NCBI GenBank assembly: GCA_947630345.1
Contig: CANRHF010000091.1
Location: 1 to 7,523, forward strand
Origin: an uncultured Oscillospiraceae bacterium
Lineage (GTDB): Bacteria > Bacillota > Clostridia > Oscillospirales > Oscillospiraceae
Direction of reading: 5' to 3'
DNA length: 7,523 nt
Below, piece after piece: positions 1-6,100 of this stretch. Made by a program: the position numbers and the translations under genes. Numbering within the stretch: the first letter of the stretch is position 1; each line of letters opens with the position of its first letter. The notes under the pieces are model-generated. The model was not told the DNA's origin. It was given only the letters and a program-made list of their open reading frames with translations, and searched no databases.

Positions 1-50
1 ACCATGGCGGTTTCACCGCCTAAAGTAACGGATTTCTACCAGACTCATTA

Positions 51-110
51 AATTTGCGCATAACTCTTGACAGTACCCTGCAGGATAAAGTACAATACGT
101 TGCGCAAATT
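51..110. repeat. Perfect 10-bp inverted repeat around a promoter-like sequence
   Basis: AATTTGCGCA at 51-60 is repeated as its exact reverse complement, TGCGCAAATT, at 101-110. The arms are separated by 40 bp, and neither arm extends further in either direction. The enclosed segment holds a good sigma-A-like promoter. The arrangement could be a paired operator, the footprint of a mobile-element end, or chance. Roughly half of such pairs at this spacing would be expected by chance somewhere in 7.5 kb, so only the position makes it noteworthy. Confidence 0.6.
67..96 (+). promoter_or_regulatory. Candidate sigma-A promoter upstream of the transposase remnant
   Basis: A perfect -35 box TTGACA (67-72) is followed after 18 bp by TACAAT (91-96), one mismatch from the -10 consensus. 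Transcription would start near 103 and run towards the IS256-type start codon at 195. It may be the old transposase promoter or one serving the tag gene at 434. It lies within a coding-like stretch, so it could also be accidental. Confidence 0.35.
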
Positions 111-194
111 GAAAGCGGCAAAGAAGTAGACATGGCTTACGGTTTCTGGTAGAATGAAGTTACCACACAAACATTTGAGAGGAGACAGCGAACC

Positions 195-303
195 ATGTCC
201 AACAACATTGTACAACTCAACGAGGAAATTATTATGGGGCAAATCTAAAAATTAGTCCGGGGGAAGCGTTGAGGAAACGTTCAATTCTCTTTTGGAGGAA
301 GCG
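195..303 (+). pseudogene. IS256-family transposase, 5' remnant, broken
   Basis: The ATG at 195 opens MSNNIVQLNEEIIMGQI and then hits TAA at 246-248. Reading through the stop gives KLVRG. Dropping one A at 264/265 continues the frame as SVEETFNSLLEEA up to 303. The composite matches the well-known N-terminus of IS256-family (mutator-type) transposases, which reads MSNNIVQLNEE..GQIK.LVRGSVEET.N.LLE.EA. Family members are about 400 residues long and use a DDE catalytic core; none of that core is here. A purine-rich GAGGAG ribosome binding site lies just upstream. The stop, the one-base insertion and the truncation show an old, dead insertion-sequence fragment. The terminal inverted repeats could not be located. 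The identification rests on memory of the family N-terminus over about 34 residues. Confidence 0.75.
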
Positions 304-433
304 TATCTGAAAACGATTAAAGACACGGAAAGAGCGGTCAAAAAATGGCCCGAGGAAGCAGCACAGAAGCGGAAAAGTGATCTGAGCGCTTGTCAATGGC
401 AGCTACAAAAGCGCCTAGTAGGAGGGAGACAAT
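304..433 (+). other. Unidentified coding-like stretch between IS remnant and tag
   Basis: After position 303 the frame of the IS256 remnant stays open (to 513, inside tag) but the similarity ends. The translation becomes lysine- and glutamate-rich and probably helical, including YLKTIKDTERAVKKWPEEAA and ending QKRLVGGRQYG before the tag start. Its V-x-x-W-P segment weakly recalls short hypothetical proteins of phages and integrative elements, but I cannot name a family. There is no good start codon: a GGAGGAAG at 294-301 precedes only GCG, TAT and CTG codons. It is probably the tail of another eroded gene joined to the transposase fragment by deletion, or non-coding DNA. The ribosome binding site of tag, AGGAGGG (420-426), lies at its end. 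Confidence 0.3.
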
Positions 434-1063
434 ATGGGACACTGCGATTGGGCCTTCGCAAGCGAAAGGGACCGGTTTTATCACGATCACGAGTGGGGCG
501 TCCCCGTACATGACGACCGCCAGATGTTTGAGCATTTGACGCTGGAGTGCCTTCAATGCGGCCTCAGCTGGGGGCTGATGCTAAAGAAGCGGGCGGTTTT
601 CCGCCGGTGCTTTGATAACTTCGAGTACGACAAAATCGCCGCCTACGGCGAAGAGGATGTGCAGCGGATTCTGAACACAGAGGGGATGCTGCGATCCGAG
701 CGGAAGATTCGGGCGGTCATCAACAATGCCAAGTGCTATCAGAAAATCAGAGCGGCGTTTGGCAGCTTCTGCGACTACCTCTGGGCCTATACCGGCGGGA
801 AAACCGTCCTGTACGACGGTCATGCCGACGGCGCGATACCGGTCAGCAACGGCCTTTCAGACAAAATCAGCCGTGACCTGAAAAAGCGGGGTTTCAAGTT
901 TGTGGGGGCGGTGACCATCTATTCCCACCTCCAGGCCTGCGGCGTCATCAACGACCACGCCGCCGACTGCCCCTGTTATAAGAAGCTGAGCGAAACCTAT
1001 CCTACCGTAAAAATGGCGCCCGATCAGGAAGTGGGGCAACCCGGCGGGGAAAACGCAAACTAG
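434..1063 (+). CDS. tag: DNA-3-methyladenine glycosylase I
   Basis: This base-excision repair enzyme removes 3-methyladenine from alkylated DNA, leaving an abasic site, and acts in the cytoplasm. The 209-residue product matches the Tag family end to end. The zinc ligands Cys4, His17, His175 and Cys179 fall at the same numbers as in the E. coli enzyme, as do the base-binding Glu38 and Trp46 in LECLQCGLSW. The family blocks YHDHEWGVP (16-24), KKRGFKFVG (150-158) and QACGVINDH (167-175) are intact. The C-terminus runs about 20 residues past the usual end (TVKMAPDQEVGQPGGENAN), a low-complexity tail. The ATG is supported by AGGAGGG seven bases upstream. It is transcribed alone, towards the sugar operon. 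Its upstream neighbour is a degraded IS fragment, so local rearrangement has occurred, but the gene looks fully functional. Confidence 0.96.
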   Translation: MGHCDWAFASERDRFYHDHEWGVPVHDDRQMFEHLTLECLQCGLSWGLMLKKRAVFRRCFDNFEYDKIAAYGEEDVQRILNTEGMLRSERKIRAVINNAKCYQKIRAAFGSFCDYLWAYTGGKTVLYDGHADGAIPVSNGLSDKISRDLKKRGFKFVGAVTIYSHLQACGVINDHAADCPCYKKLSETYPTVKMAPDQEVGQPGGENAN

Positions 1064-1102
1064 AGCGGTTCGTGGGGACCCGAATAAACAATACCAAAGC
1101 CC

Positions 1103-1140
1103 AAAAATGCCGTGCTGAAAATCTTCAGCACGGCATTTTT
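1103..1140. terminator. Bidirectional rho-independent terminator
   Basis: A 17-bp perfect stem (1103-1119 with 1124-1140) closes on a 4-base loop. The core is GCCGTGC/GCACGGC, flanked by A5 on the left and T5 on the right, so either strand yields a GC hairpin followed by a U-tract. It sits between the 3' ends of tag (+) and the LacI-family gene (-), 39 bp and 12 bp away respectively, and should end transcription from both sides. Confidence 0.93.
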
Positions 1141-1152
1141 AAGGTTATTTCA

Positions 1153-2148
1153 TCATGTCGTCTCCCGTTCCAGGACACATGGGGAGGTACAGTAGGACTG
1201 CGTTAAAAGATTTGGCTTTCGGATTCTCTGGAGGACAAACCGGGCGGCGTTTACGCCCATGTCGTGCATATCCACTTCGACCGCGGTGATCGTGGGGTCC
1301 GTCAGCATGGAAAAGGGGTAATTGTCAAAGGTCAGCAGCGCGATATCCTCCGGGATCTTCATTCCCAGCCGCCGGATGTGCTGCAAGCAGTGAAGCGCGA
1401 GGTGGTTGTTACTGCACAGCAAAACCTCGGGACGGGCCGGTTTCATCAGCAGCTTGTCCAAGGCCTCGTCATCCAGCGCGTAGGGCGACTCGTTGCAGAC
1501 CACCTCGATGGGCAGCTCCTCCTCGGCCATGGCCTGTTTGATCCCCGTTAAGCGGCTCTGGGACAGGGAATCGTCCTCCTGACCCATGATCAGAGCCATT
1601 CTGCGATAGCCTTTGTCCAGCAGATAGTTGGCGGCCAGCTGCCCGGCCTGCTCGTGGTTGACGTCGATCCAGCAGACATTGCAGCGAAATCCGGGTTTCC
1701 CGATCACCAGATAGGGGAAATCCACACTGGACAGGATCGCCGCCAGCTCCGTGCTGAGAATATGGGCGTGGATGATCAGGGCGTCCGCCGACCGCTGCTG
1801 GATGATGTCCCGAATGTACATGGGCGCGGCCTGCTTCGATAAGGGTTTCAAGGTCAGGGCGTAATCCTTGCCATCCAGATAGGTGGCGATCCCGGAAATG
1901 ATCTCAAACATATGGGGATTCTCAAAGGCGATATTCTGATAGAAATCCGTTATGAAAAGGACCGTGCCGCTTGCTTGACGGGCGAAATTCTTCGCCCTGG
2001 CGTTGGGCCGGTAACCCAGCCGGTCGGCGATCTGGCGGATCATTTCCTTGGTCTGCTCCGGGATGGTATAGCTGTCGTTTAACGCCTTGGAAACCGTGGC
2101 GATGGAGACGCCCGCTTCCTTCGCCACATCATAAATCGTCACCGCCAT
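1153..2148 (-). CDS. LacI-family transcriptional regulator, probably of the maltodextrin operon
   Basis: This sugar-responsive DNA-binding protein has 331 residues. The helix-turn-helix is at about 4-24 (TIYDVAKEAGVSIATVSKALN). The hinge helix is at about 47-58 (RPNARAKNFARQ), and a periplasmic-binding-protein-like sugar domain runs from about 60 to the end, with the usual PEDIALLTFDN-type motif. The hinge position that is normally leucine and inserts into the operator centre appears to be Phe55. An in-frame ATG eight codons upstream (2172) is possible. I prefer the ATG at 2148 because GGGAGG lies nine bases before it and the protein then begins just ahead of the helix-turn-helix. Its first 20 bases overlap the end of the GH13 gene, so it is the last gene of the operon and likely controls it, probably as a MalR-type repressor. 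The inducer is unproven, but maltose or a maltodextrin is likely from context. Confidence 0.93.
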   Translation of the reverse strand: MAVTIYDVAKEAGVSIATVSKALNDSYTIPEQTKEMIRQIADRLGYRPNARAKNFARQASGTVLFITDFYQNIAFENPHMFEIISGIATYLDGKDYALTLKPLSKQAAPMYIRDIIQQRSADALIIHAHILSTELAAILSSVDFPYLVIGKPGFRCNVCWIDVNHEQAGQLAANYLLDKGYRRMALIMGQEDDSLSQSRLTGIKQAMAEEELPIEVVCNESPYALDDEALDKLLMKPARPEVLLCSNNHLALHCLQHIRRLGMKIPEDIALLTFDNYPFSMLTDPTITAVEVDMHDMGVNAARFVLQRIRKPNLLTQSYCTSPCVLERETT

Positions 2149-3823
2149 TGCGCTGTTCCTCCCGTACTTCATATTCCCACGCTCCGATTATGCCATGTTT
2201 TTCGCCCTTTTTCAAGAGCAATCTGCCCCGGCTCGGCGCGCTGATCGGCGCCTCGCCCAGGTTCATGGTCACGGTGATCACTTGATCCTTCCAGGCGCGG
2301 CTGTAGCTGTAAACCTTGTCGGAGGCGCTATTTGTCCGGAAGCTGCCATAGCGCAGGGCCGGGTGGGCTTTTCTCAAAGCGATGAGCCTGCGGTAGATCT
2401 CTTCTAAGGGATGCGTTTTCGTCCAGGCCATGGCCTGGCGATACTCCCTTTCTGTTGTACCGCAGAGGCCCTTCTCATCTCCATAGAACACGCAGGGCAT
2501 TCCGGGGAAGGTCATTTGCAACAGCACAGAGAGCTCCATTTTATCCGTGTTCTCCCCGCACAGCGTCAAGTACCGGCTGACGTCATGGCTGTCCAGCAGG
2601 TTCAGCTGGGCGTACAGGGCATTTTCCCGATAGCGAAGCAGCAGGGTAGAGATGTTGGCGTCAAACACCTCCGCGCCGACGGTTTCCTCCGCGAAGAATC
2701 TGCGGCAATAGCGGCGGAAATCGTAGTTCATGGCGCAGTCCAGCATATCGCCGTTTAGATAATGGGCCGCGTTTTCCCACACCTCCCCAACGATCAGCGC
2801 GTCGGGTTTGACCCCCTTCACCGCGGTGCGGAAAGCCCGGAGAAAACCGTCGTCCAGCTCATTGGCCACGTCCAGCCGCCAACCGTCAATATGAAATTCA
2901 CGAATCCAGTAGGTCCCCACATCACAGAAATATTGCCGCAAATAGGGATCGGCTGTATTGGTCTTCGGCATGTTGGGCACATAGGAAAAGCAGGTATATG
3001 CGGGGTATTCGCCTGGCCCCGGAATACGGGGGTTTTCCGGAAGCTGATAGAAGCAGGCGTAGTATTTTGAATCACGGCCATGCTCTAATACATCCTGGAA
3101 GAAATAGTGGCTGCTGCTGATGTGGTTGAATACCCCGTCCAGAATGACCCGGATTCCCATGGCGTGGGCTTTTCCCACCAATTCCTTCAAATCCTCCTTG
3201 GCGCCCATTTGCGGATCGATCTCATAATAATCCAGGGTATCATACCGGTGGTAGGACTCCGCCTGGAAGATCGGATTCAGATAGATGCAGTTGAATCCCA
3301 TGGAAGCGATATAATCCAGGTTCTCCGTGATCCCCCGGATCGTGCCGCCCAAGCCCACGGCCGCCTTGCCAGAAAGGCTTCGTTTTCCGCTTGCGAAGCT
3401 GTCGGGAAAAATGTTGTACACGATGGCGTCTTTTGCCCATTCCGGAACCACCAGCCGGTCCGCCCGGTGGTTGAAGGGGAGCTGAAAGTAATCCGCCCGG
3501 TTGGGACGCCCAACCATTTCGTAGCAGTCTCCGTAATAGGACAAGGTCTCGGCCCCATCAGACAGCTCAAAGTAATACGCGATCCGCTCAAAGCTGGTTT
3601 CTAAGCGGACCTCATACCAGTCAAAATACCGATTCTCCCATATTCTCTCCATCGGGACGCAGAAAAATTCCAGCTCCGGCGTCATGATGGCCCGATCCGC
3701 GTAATAGAACTTGCAGCTTTTTGCCTCGCCCTTTCCGGTCCGCAGGCGGAAGACATAGTGGGTATCGTCCAAAGCGAAAGCGTATTCGCTTAACGGTCTG
3801 TGAAAAATTGTAGCGGGATTCAT
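2129..3823 (-). CDS. Cytoplasmic GH13 amylase, cyclomaltodextrinase/neopullulanase type
   Basis: This alpha-glucan hydrolase has 564 residues, close to the ~580-590 usual for this type. Residues 1-120 look like the N-terminal beta domain (CBM34-like) that forms the dimer interface in maltogenic amylases. The TIM barrel follows, with the GH13 regions intact: DGVFNH (229-234), GWRLDVANE (314-322; nucleophile Asp318), GEVWE (346-350; acid/base Glu347) and LLDSHD (409-414; third catalytic Asp414). Region V reads MPKTN (285-289), close to the MPKLN of the neopullulanase subfamily. There is no signal peptide, so it acts inside the cell on imported maltodextrins, cyclodextrins or pullulan fragments, releasing glucose, maltose or panose. 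The start lies 3 bp after the malG stop, with AAAGGA inside the end of malG as its ribosome binding site. The exact substrate preference cannot be read from sequence. Confidence 0.93.
   Translation of the reverse strand: MNPATIFHRPLSEYAFALDDTHYVFRLRTGKGEAKSCKFYYADRAIMTPELEFFCVPMERIWENRYFDWYEVRLETSFERIAYYFELSDGAETLSYYGDCYEMVGRPNRADYFQLPFNHRADRLVVPEWAKDAIVYNIFPDSFASGKRSLSGKAAVGLGGTIRGITENLDYIASMGFNCIYLNPIFQAESYHRYDTLDYYEIDPQMGAKEDLKELVGKAHAMGIRVILDGVFNHISSSHYFFQDVLEHGRDSKYYACFYQLPENPRIPGPGEYPAYTCFSYVPNMPKTNTADPYLRQYFCDVGTYWIREFHIDGWRLDVANELDDGFLRAFRTAVKGVKPDALIVGEVWENAAHYLNGDMLDCAMNYDFRRYCRRFFAEETVGAEVFDANISTLLLRYRENALYAQLNLLDSHDVSRYLTLCGENTDKMELSVLLQMTFPGMPCVFYGDEKGLCGTTEREYRQAMAWTKTHPLEEIYRRLIALRKAHPALRYGSFRTNSASDKVYSYSRAWKDQVITVTMNLGEAPISAPSRGRLLLKKGEKHGIIGAWEYEVREEQRNGGDDL
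2158..2163 (-). promoter_or_regulatory. Ribosome binding site fixing the LacI-family start
   Basis: GGGAGG on the minus strand lies nine bases before the ATG at 2148, inside the last codons of the GH13 gene. The alternative ATG at 2172 lacks a comparable site, which favours 2148. Confidence 0.75.
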
Positions 3824-3826
3824 CGC

Positions 3827-4678
3827 TTATCCTTTCACAGAGCCGCCGACAACACCGGCGACGTAGTATTTCTGCATCCGAATAAAGAGCAGGACCACCG
3901 GAATCGCCACAATGACCGCGCCGGCGCAGAAGACGGTATAGTATTCGTAGATATTGGTCTTGTCCACCATCGTGTACAGGCCCTTCGATACCGTGAAGTT
4001 GTTGTAGTTGTCCTTCATGATCACCGACACGAAGATGTAATCGACGATGGGGTTGATAAAGGCGTTGATGGCGGTGGTGGCAATGACCGGCTTGGAATTG
4101 GGCAGGATGATTTTCCAGAAGATCGTGCTGTTGGAGGCCCCGTCCAAGATGGCGGCCTCGTCCAGGGATTTGGGGATGGTGTCGAAATAGCCCTTGGCAA
4201 TGTAATAGTTTAGAGCCGCGCCGCCGGAATAGACCAAAATCAATGCCAGCAGCGTCTGATCCAGATTCACCGCCTTCATAAAGTGGTAGATGGCGATGAT
4301 GCTCATAAATCCGGGAAACATTCCCAGGACCAAAGACGCGTTCATCAGGAATCTCCGGCTGGGGAAGCGAAGCCGGGAGTACACATAGGCGACCATCAGC
4401 GTCAGGATCGTTGTGATGGCGCAGCTGCACCCCGCGACCAGCAGGGTGTTGCCGAACCACCGGGGAAAGTCAAAGAGCTTCCGATTGGTAAACAGCCGGA
4501 TATAGTTATCAACTGTAAAGCCCTTGGGCCACAAATAGGGGGTGTACGCCCCCTGCTCCGCCCGGAAGGAGGAGAGGACCAGCCAAAACACAGGGACCAG
4601 CCACAGTATCGCCAGCGCCGCGATGAAGACGTTCAGCGCCACCGCGGAAGCCCGTTTTCTTAATCGACCGTTTTTCAT
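3827..4678 (-). CDS. malG: MalG-like maltodextrin ABC transporter permease
   Basis: This inner-membrane permease pairs with the MalF-like protein to form the sugar channel. It has 283 residues, usual for MalG. A first membrane helix at about 15-37 is followed by five more hydrophobic segments. The cytoplasmic EAA loop that docks the ATPase is clear: DEAAILDGAS (173-182) followed by KIILP (189-193). The C-terminus ends QKYYVAGVVGGSVKG, close to the end of known MalG proteins, which in E. coli contacts the ATPase and the substrate cavity. The start codon overlaps the malF stop by 4 bp (ATGA), with AGGAGG ten bases upstream within malF, indicating translational coupling. Substrate specificity (maltose/maltodextrin) is inferred from similarity and the neighbouring GH13 gene. 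Confidence 0.94.
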   Translation of the reverse strand: MKNGRLRKRASAVALNVFIAALAILWLVPVFWLVLSSFRAEQGAYTPYLWPKGFTVDNYIRLFTNRKLFDFPRWFGNTLLVAGCSCAITTILTLMVAYVYSRLRFPSRRFLMNASLVLGMFPGFMSIIAIYHFMKAVNLDQTLLALILVYSGGAALNYYIAKGYFDTIPKSLDEAAILDGASNSTIFWKIILPNSKPVIATTAINAFINPIVDYIFVSVIMKDNYNNFTVSKGLYTMVDKTNIYEYYTVFCAGAVIVAIPVVLLFIRMQKYYVAGVVGGSVKG

Positions 4679-6033
4679 TGAAACTGATCCTCCTTTCTCA
4701 CAGCGCCGATCCGGTTATAAACGAACAGGGAGCAGGTACTGACCAGAACAAAAATAAAAATGCCGATGGTGGAGGCCAGGGAGTAGTCGTTCCGGTTCAC
4801 GGTCAGCTTGTACAGCCATGTCACCAGCAGGTCCGTTTTGCCCGCCTGATAGTAGTCCAGGGAGAAGGGGCCGCCGGCGGTCAACAGATAGATCACATTG
4901 AAGTTGTTGAAATTGGTCACAAAGGTCGTGATCGTCGCGGGAGCGGTAACAAAGATCATATACGGCAGGGTAATGGACGTGAATTTCTTGATCGGACCCG
5001 CCCCGTCAATTTCCGCGCTTTCATATAGCTCCGCCGGAATGTTCATCAGCACCCCGGAGAAGGTCATCATCGTGTAGGGGATGCCGATCCACATATTGAC
5101 CACCACGACCACGATCCTGGCCAGTGTGGGGTCTAACAGGAACGGCAGCGGCTGGCTGATCAGCCCCAGCTTCTGAAGCAGCACGTTTACCGCGCCGGCA
5201 GGCTCCAGCGCCCGGGAGATCAAAAGCAAACTGACGAACTGGGGAATCGCGATGGCGATAATGAAACAGGTACGCCAAACCTGCTTCAGCTTCACCATCT
5301 TGTTATTGATGGCGACGGCCAACAGCATCCCCAGAATGTAGTTGGTAAAGGTGGCGAGGATCGCCCAAACAATGGTCCAGCCCAAAAGGCCGAAGAAGGT
5401 ATGGGTCTTGATCTCGTTGCCCAGGAAAATATCCGTCACATTGGTCATGCCGACCCATGTGAACAGGTTGCCGGGGGGCTGATGATCCGCGTCAAAATTG
5501 GTAAACGCGATAAGGATCATGAAAATGATCGGCAGCAGCGTAAACAGTACCAGGGTAAGCATGGGCATGGCGAGCAGGGTCACATGAAACCGCTCATGCG
5601 TCAGGCTCTTTAGATCATCCCGGAACCCGTCGACCCGCCGGCCCTGCTCCGTACACTGCTGCGCGTTCCAGGAATCCCGGATGTTGGAATACCAAATGTA
5701 GACAAATACGATCACAACAGCCAGGGAAGGCACGCTGTACAGTAAAATGAGCATGGAGTTATCGCCGGGGAACCGCTGGAAGATTTGCAGCTCCTCATTC
5801 CATACTTTTTTCTGCGCCTCCGTACCCAAGGTATTTAACTTGCTGAGATAGGGAAGGGCAAAGCTCCCGAAGAAATAGAAGAAGCCTATTTCCGTCAGGA
5901 CGTAAATCAAACCCCGGGCGTACTGCTTGTATCGGACGCAGCCTGCCCCCATAACCAAAAAGGAGAGGCGGGTCCAGATACTGCCCTTTGCCGCGGCGGA
6001 AAAAAGTGCGCTCGGCCTATTCTTTCTGCGCAT
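4675..6033 (-). CDS. malF: MalF-like maltodextrin ABC transporter permease
   Basis: This is the larger membrane subunit of the importer, 452 residues long. Two N-terminal membrane segments (about 39-61 and 95-116) flank a soluble stretch. A linker of about 30 residues follows, then six core helices from about 151 onward. This fits the MalF/MdxF/MalC type rather than shorter generic sugar permeases. The EAA loop reads ELYESAEIDGAG (335-346), then SITLP (353-357), and is the docking site for the ATPase. NNFNVIYLLTAGGP (376-389) is a typical MalF block. The open frame extends upstream to 6240, but that would overlap the malE end. The ATG at 6033 is preceded by a near-perfect AGGAGGTG, so the longer form is rejected. 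The gene follows malE after 67 bp with an intervening hairpin, and overlaps malG by 4 bp. Confidence 0.95.
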   Translation of the reverse strand: MRRKNRPSALFSAAAKGSIWTRLSFLVMGAGCVRYKQYARGLIYVLTEIGFFYFFGSFALPYLSKLNTLGTEAQKKVWNEELQIFQRFPGDNSMLILLYSVPSLAVVIVFVYIWYSNIRDSWNAQQCTEQGRRVDGFRDDLKSLTHERFHVTLLAMPMLTLVLFTLLPIIFMILIAFTNFDADHQPPGNLFTWVGMTNVTDIFLGNEIKTHTFFGLLGWTIVWAILATFTNYILGMLLAVAINNKMVKLKQVWRTCFIIAIAIPQFVSLLLISRALEPAGAVNVLLQKLGLISQPLPFLLDPTLARIVVVVVNMWIGIPYTMMTFSGVLMNIPAELYESAEIDGAGPIKKFTSITLPYMIFVTAPATITTFVTNFNNFNVIYLLTAGGPFSLDYYQAGKTDLLVTWLYKLTVNRNDYSLASTIGIFIFVLVSTCSLFVYNRIGAVRKEDQFQ

Positions 6034-6037
6034 GATA

Positions 6038-6045
6038 CACCTCCT
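6038..6045 (-). promoter_or_regulatory. Strong ribosome binding site fixing the malF start
   Basis: AGGAGGTG on the minus strand is an eight-base match to the 16S anti-Shine-Dalgarno sequence. AGGAGG ends six bases before the ATG at 6033. It rules out the longer in-frame start that would read back into malE. Confidence 0.85.
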
Positions 6046-6058
6046 CTGACGCAGGAGA

Positions 6059-6082
6059 AAAGGGGCCGTTGCCAGCCCCTTT
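6059..6082 (-). terminator. Intercistronic hairpin between malE and malF, possible partial terminator
   Basis: On the minus strand AAAGGGGC pairs perfectly with GCCCCTTT over an 8-base loop (arms 6075-6082 and 6059-6066), followed by TTTTCTCC. The U-run is short, so it would be a weak terminator or an RNA-stabilising hairpin at the malE 3' end. Either role would give more binding protein than permease, the usual stoichiometry in such operons. It lies 18 bp past the malE stop. Confidence 0.65.
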
Positions 6083-6100
6083 CCCGAAATGAAGATGATC

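Larger units (their letters stand above)
24..152 (+). pseudogene. Possible remnant of an unidentified coding sequence
   Basis: I do not recognise this sequence. In the frame ending with TAG at 150-152 there are no stops back to a TAA at 21-23. The translation looks protein-like: it contains DSTLQDKVQYVAQIESGKEV and ends in MAYGFW. No plausible start with a ribosome binding site is visible. A second open stretch, in frame 1 from position 1 to a TAA at 49-51, reads TMAVSPPKVTDFYQTH and could be the upstream part of the same gene joined by a frameshift. The stop lies about 40 bp before the IS256-type transposase start, so the fragment could be a gene interrupted or eroded by insertion. It may equally be chance open sequence. 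Confidence 0.25.

Noticed and set aside
6..20. Small hairpin GGCGGT-TTC-ACCGCC at the left edge
   Set aside because: It has a six-bp stem with a 3-base loop and no T-run. It is too short to call a terminator and has no repeat partner elsewhere in the window.
292..513. A 73-codon gene starting with TTG at 292
   Set aside because: The first codons are the displaced tail of the IS256-type fragment, there is no proper start, and the last 26 codons overlap tag out of frame.
2149..2172. Earlier ATG for the LacI-family gene (2172)
   Set aside because: GGGAGG is positioned for the ATG at 2148, and the family normally begins only a few residues before the helix-turn-helix.
3621..4460. 279-codon minus-strand frame overlapping malG in another phase
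   Set aside because: The translation is Arg/His/Gly-rich with no hydrophobic segments or motif. The malG frame through the same DNA has clear membrane helices and the EAA loop.
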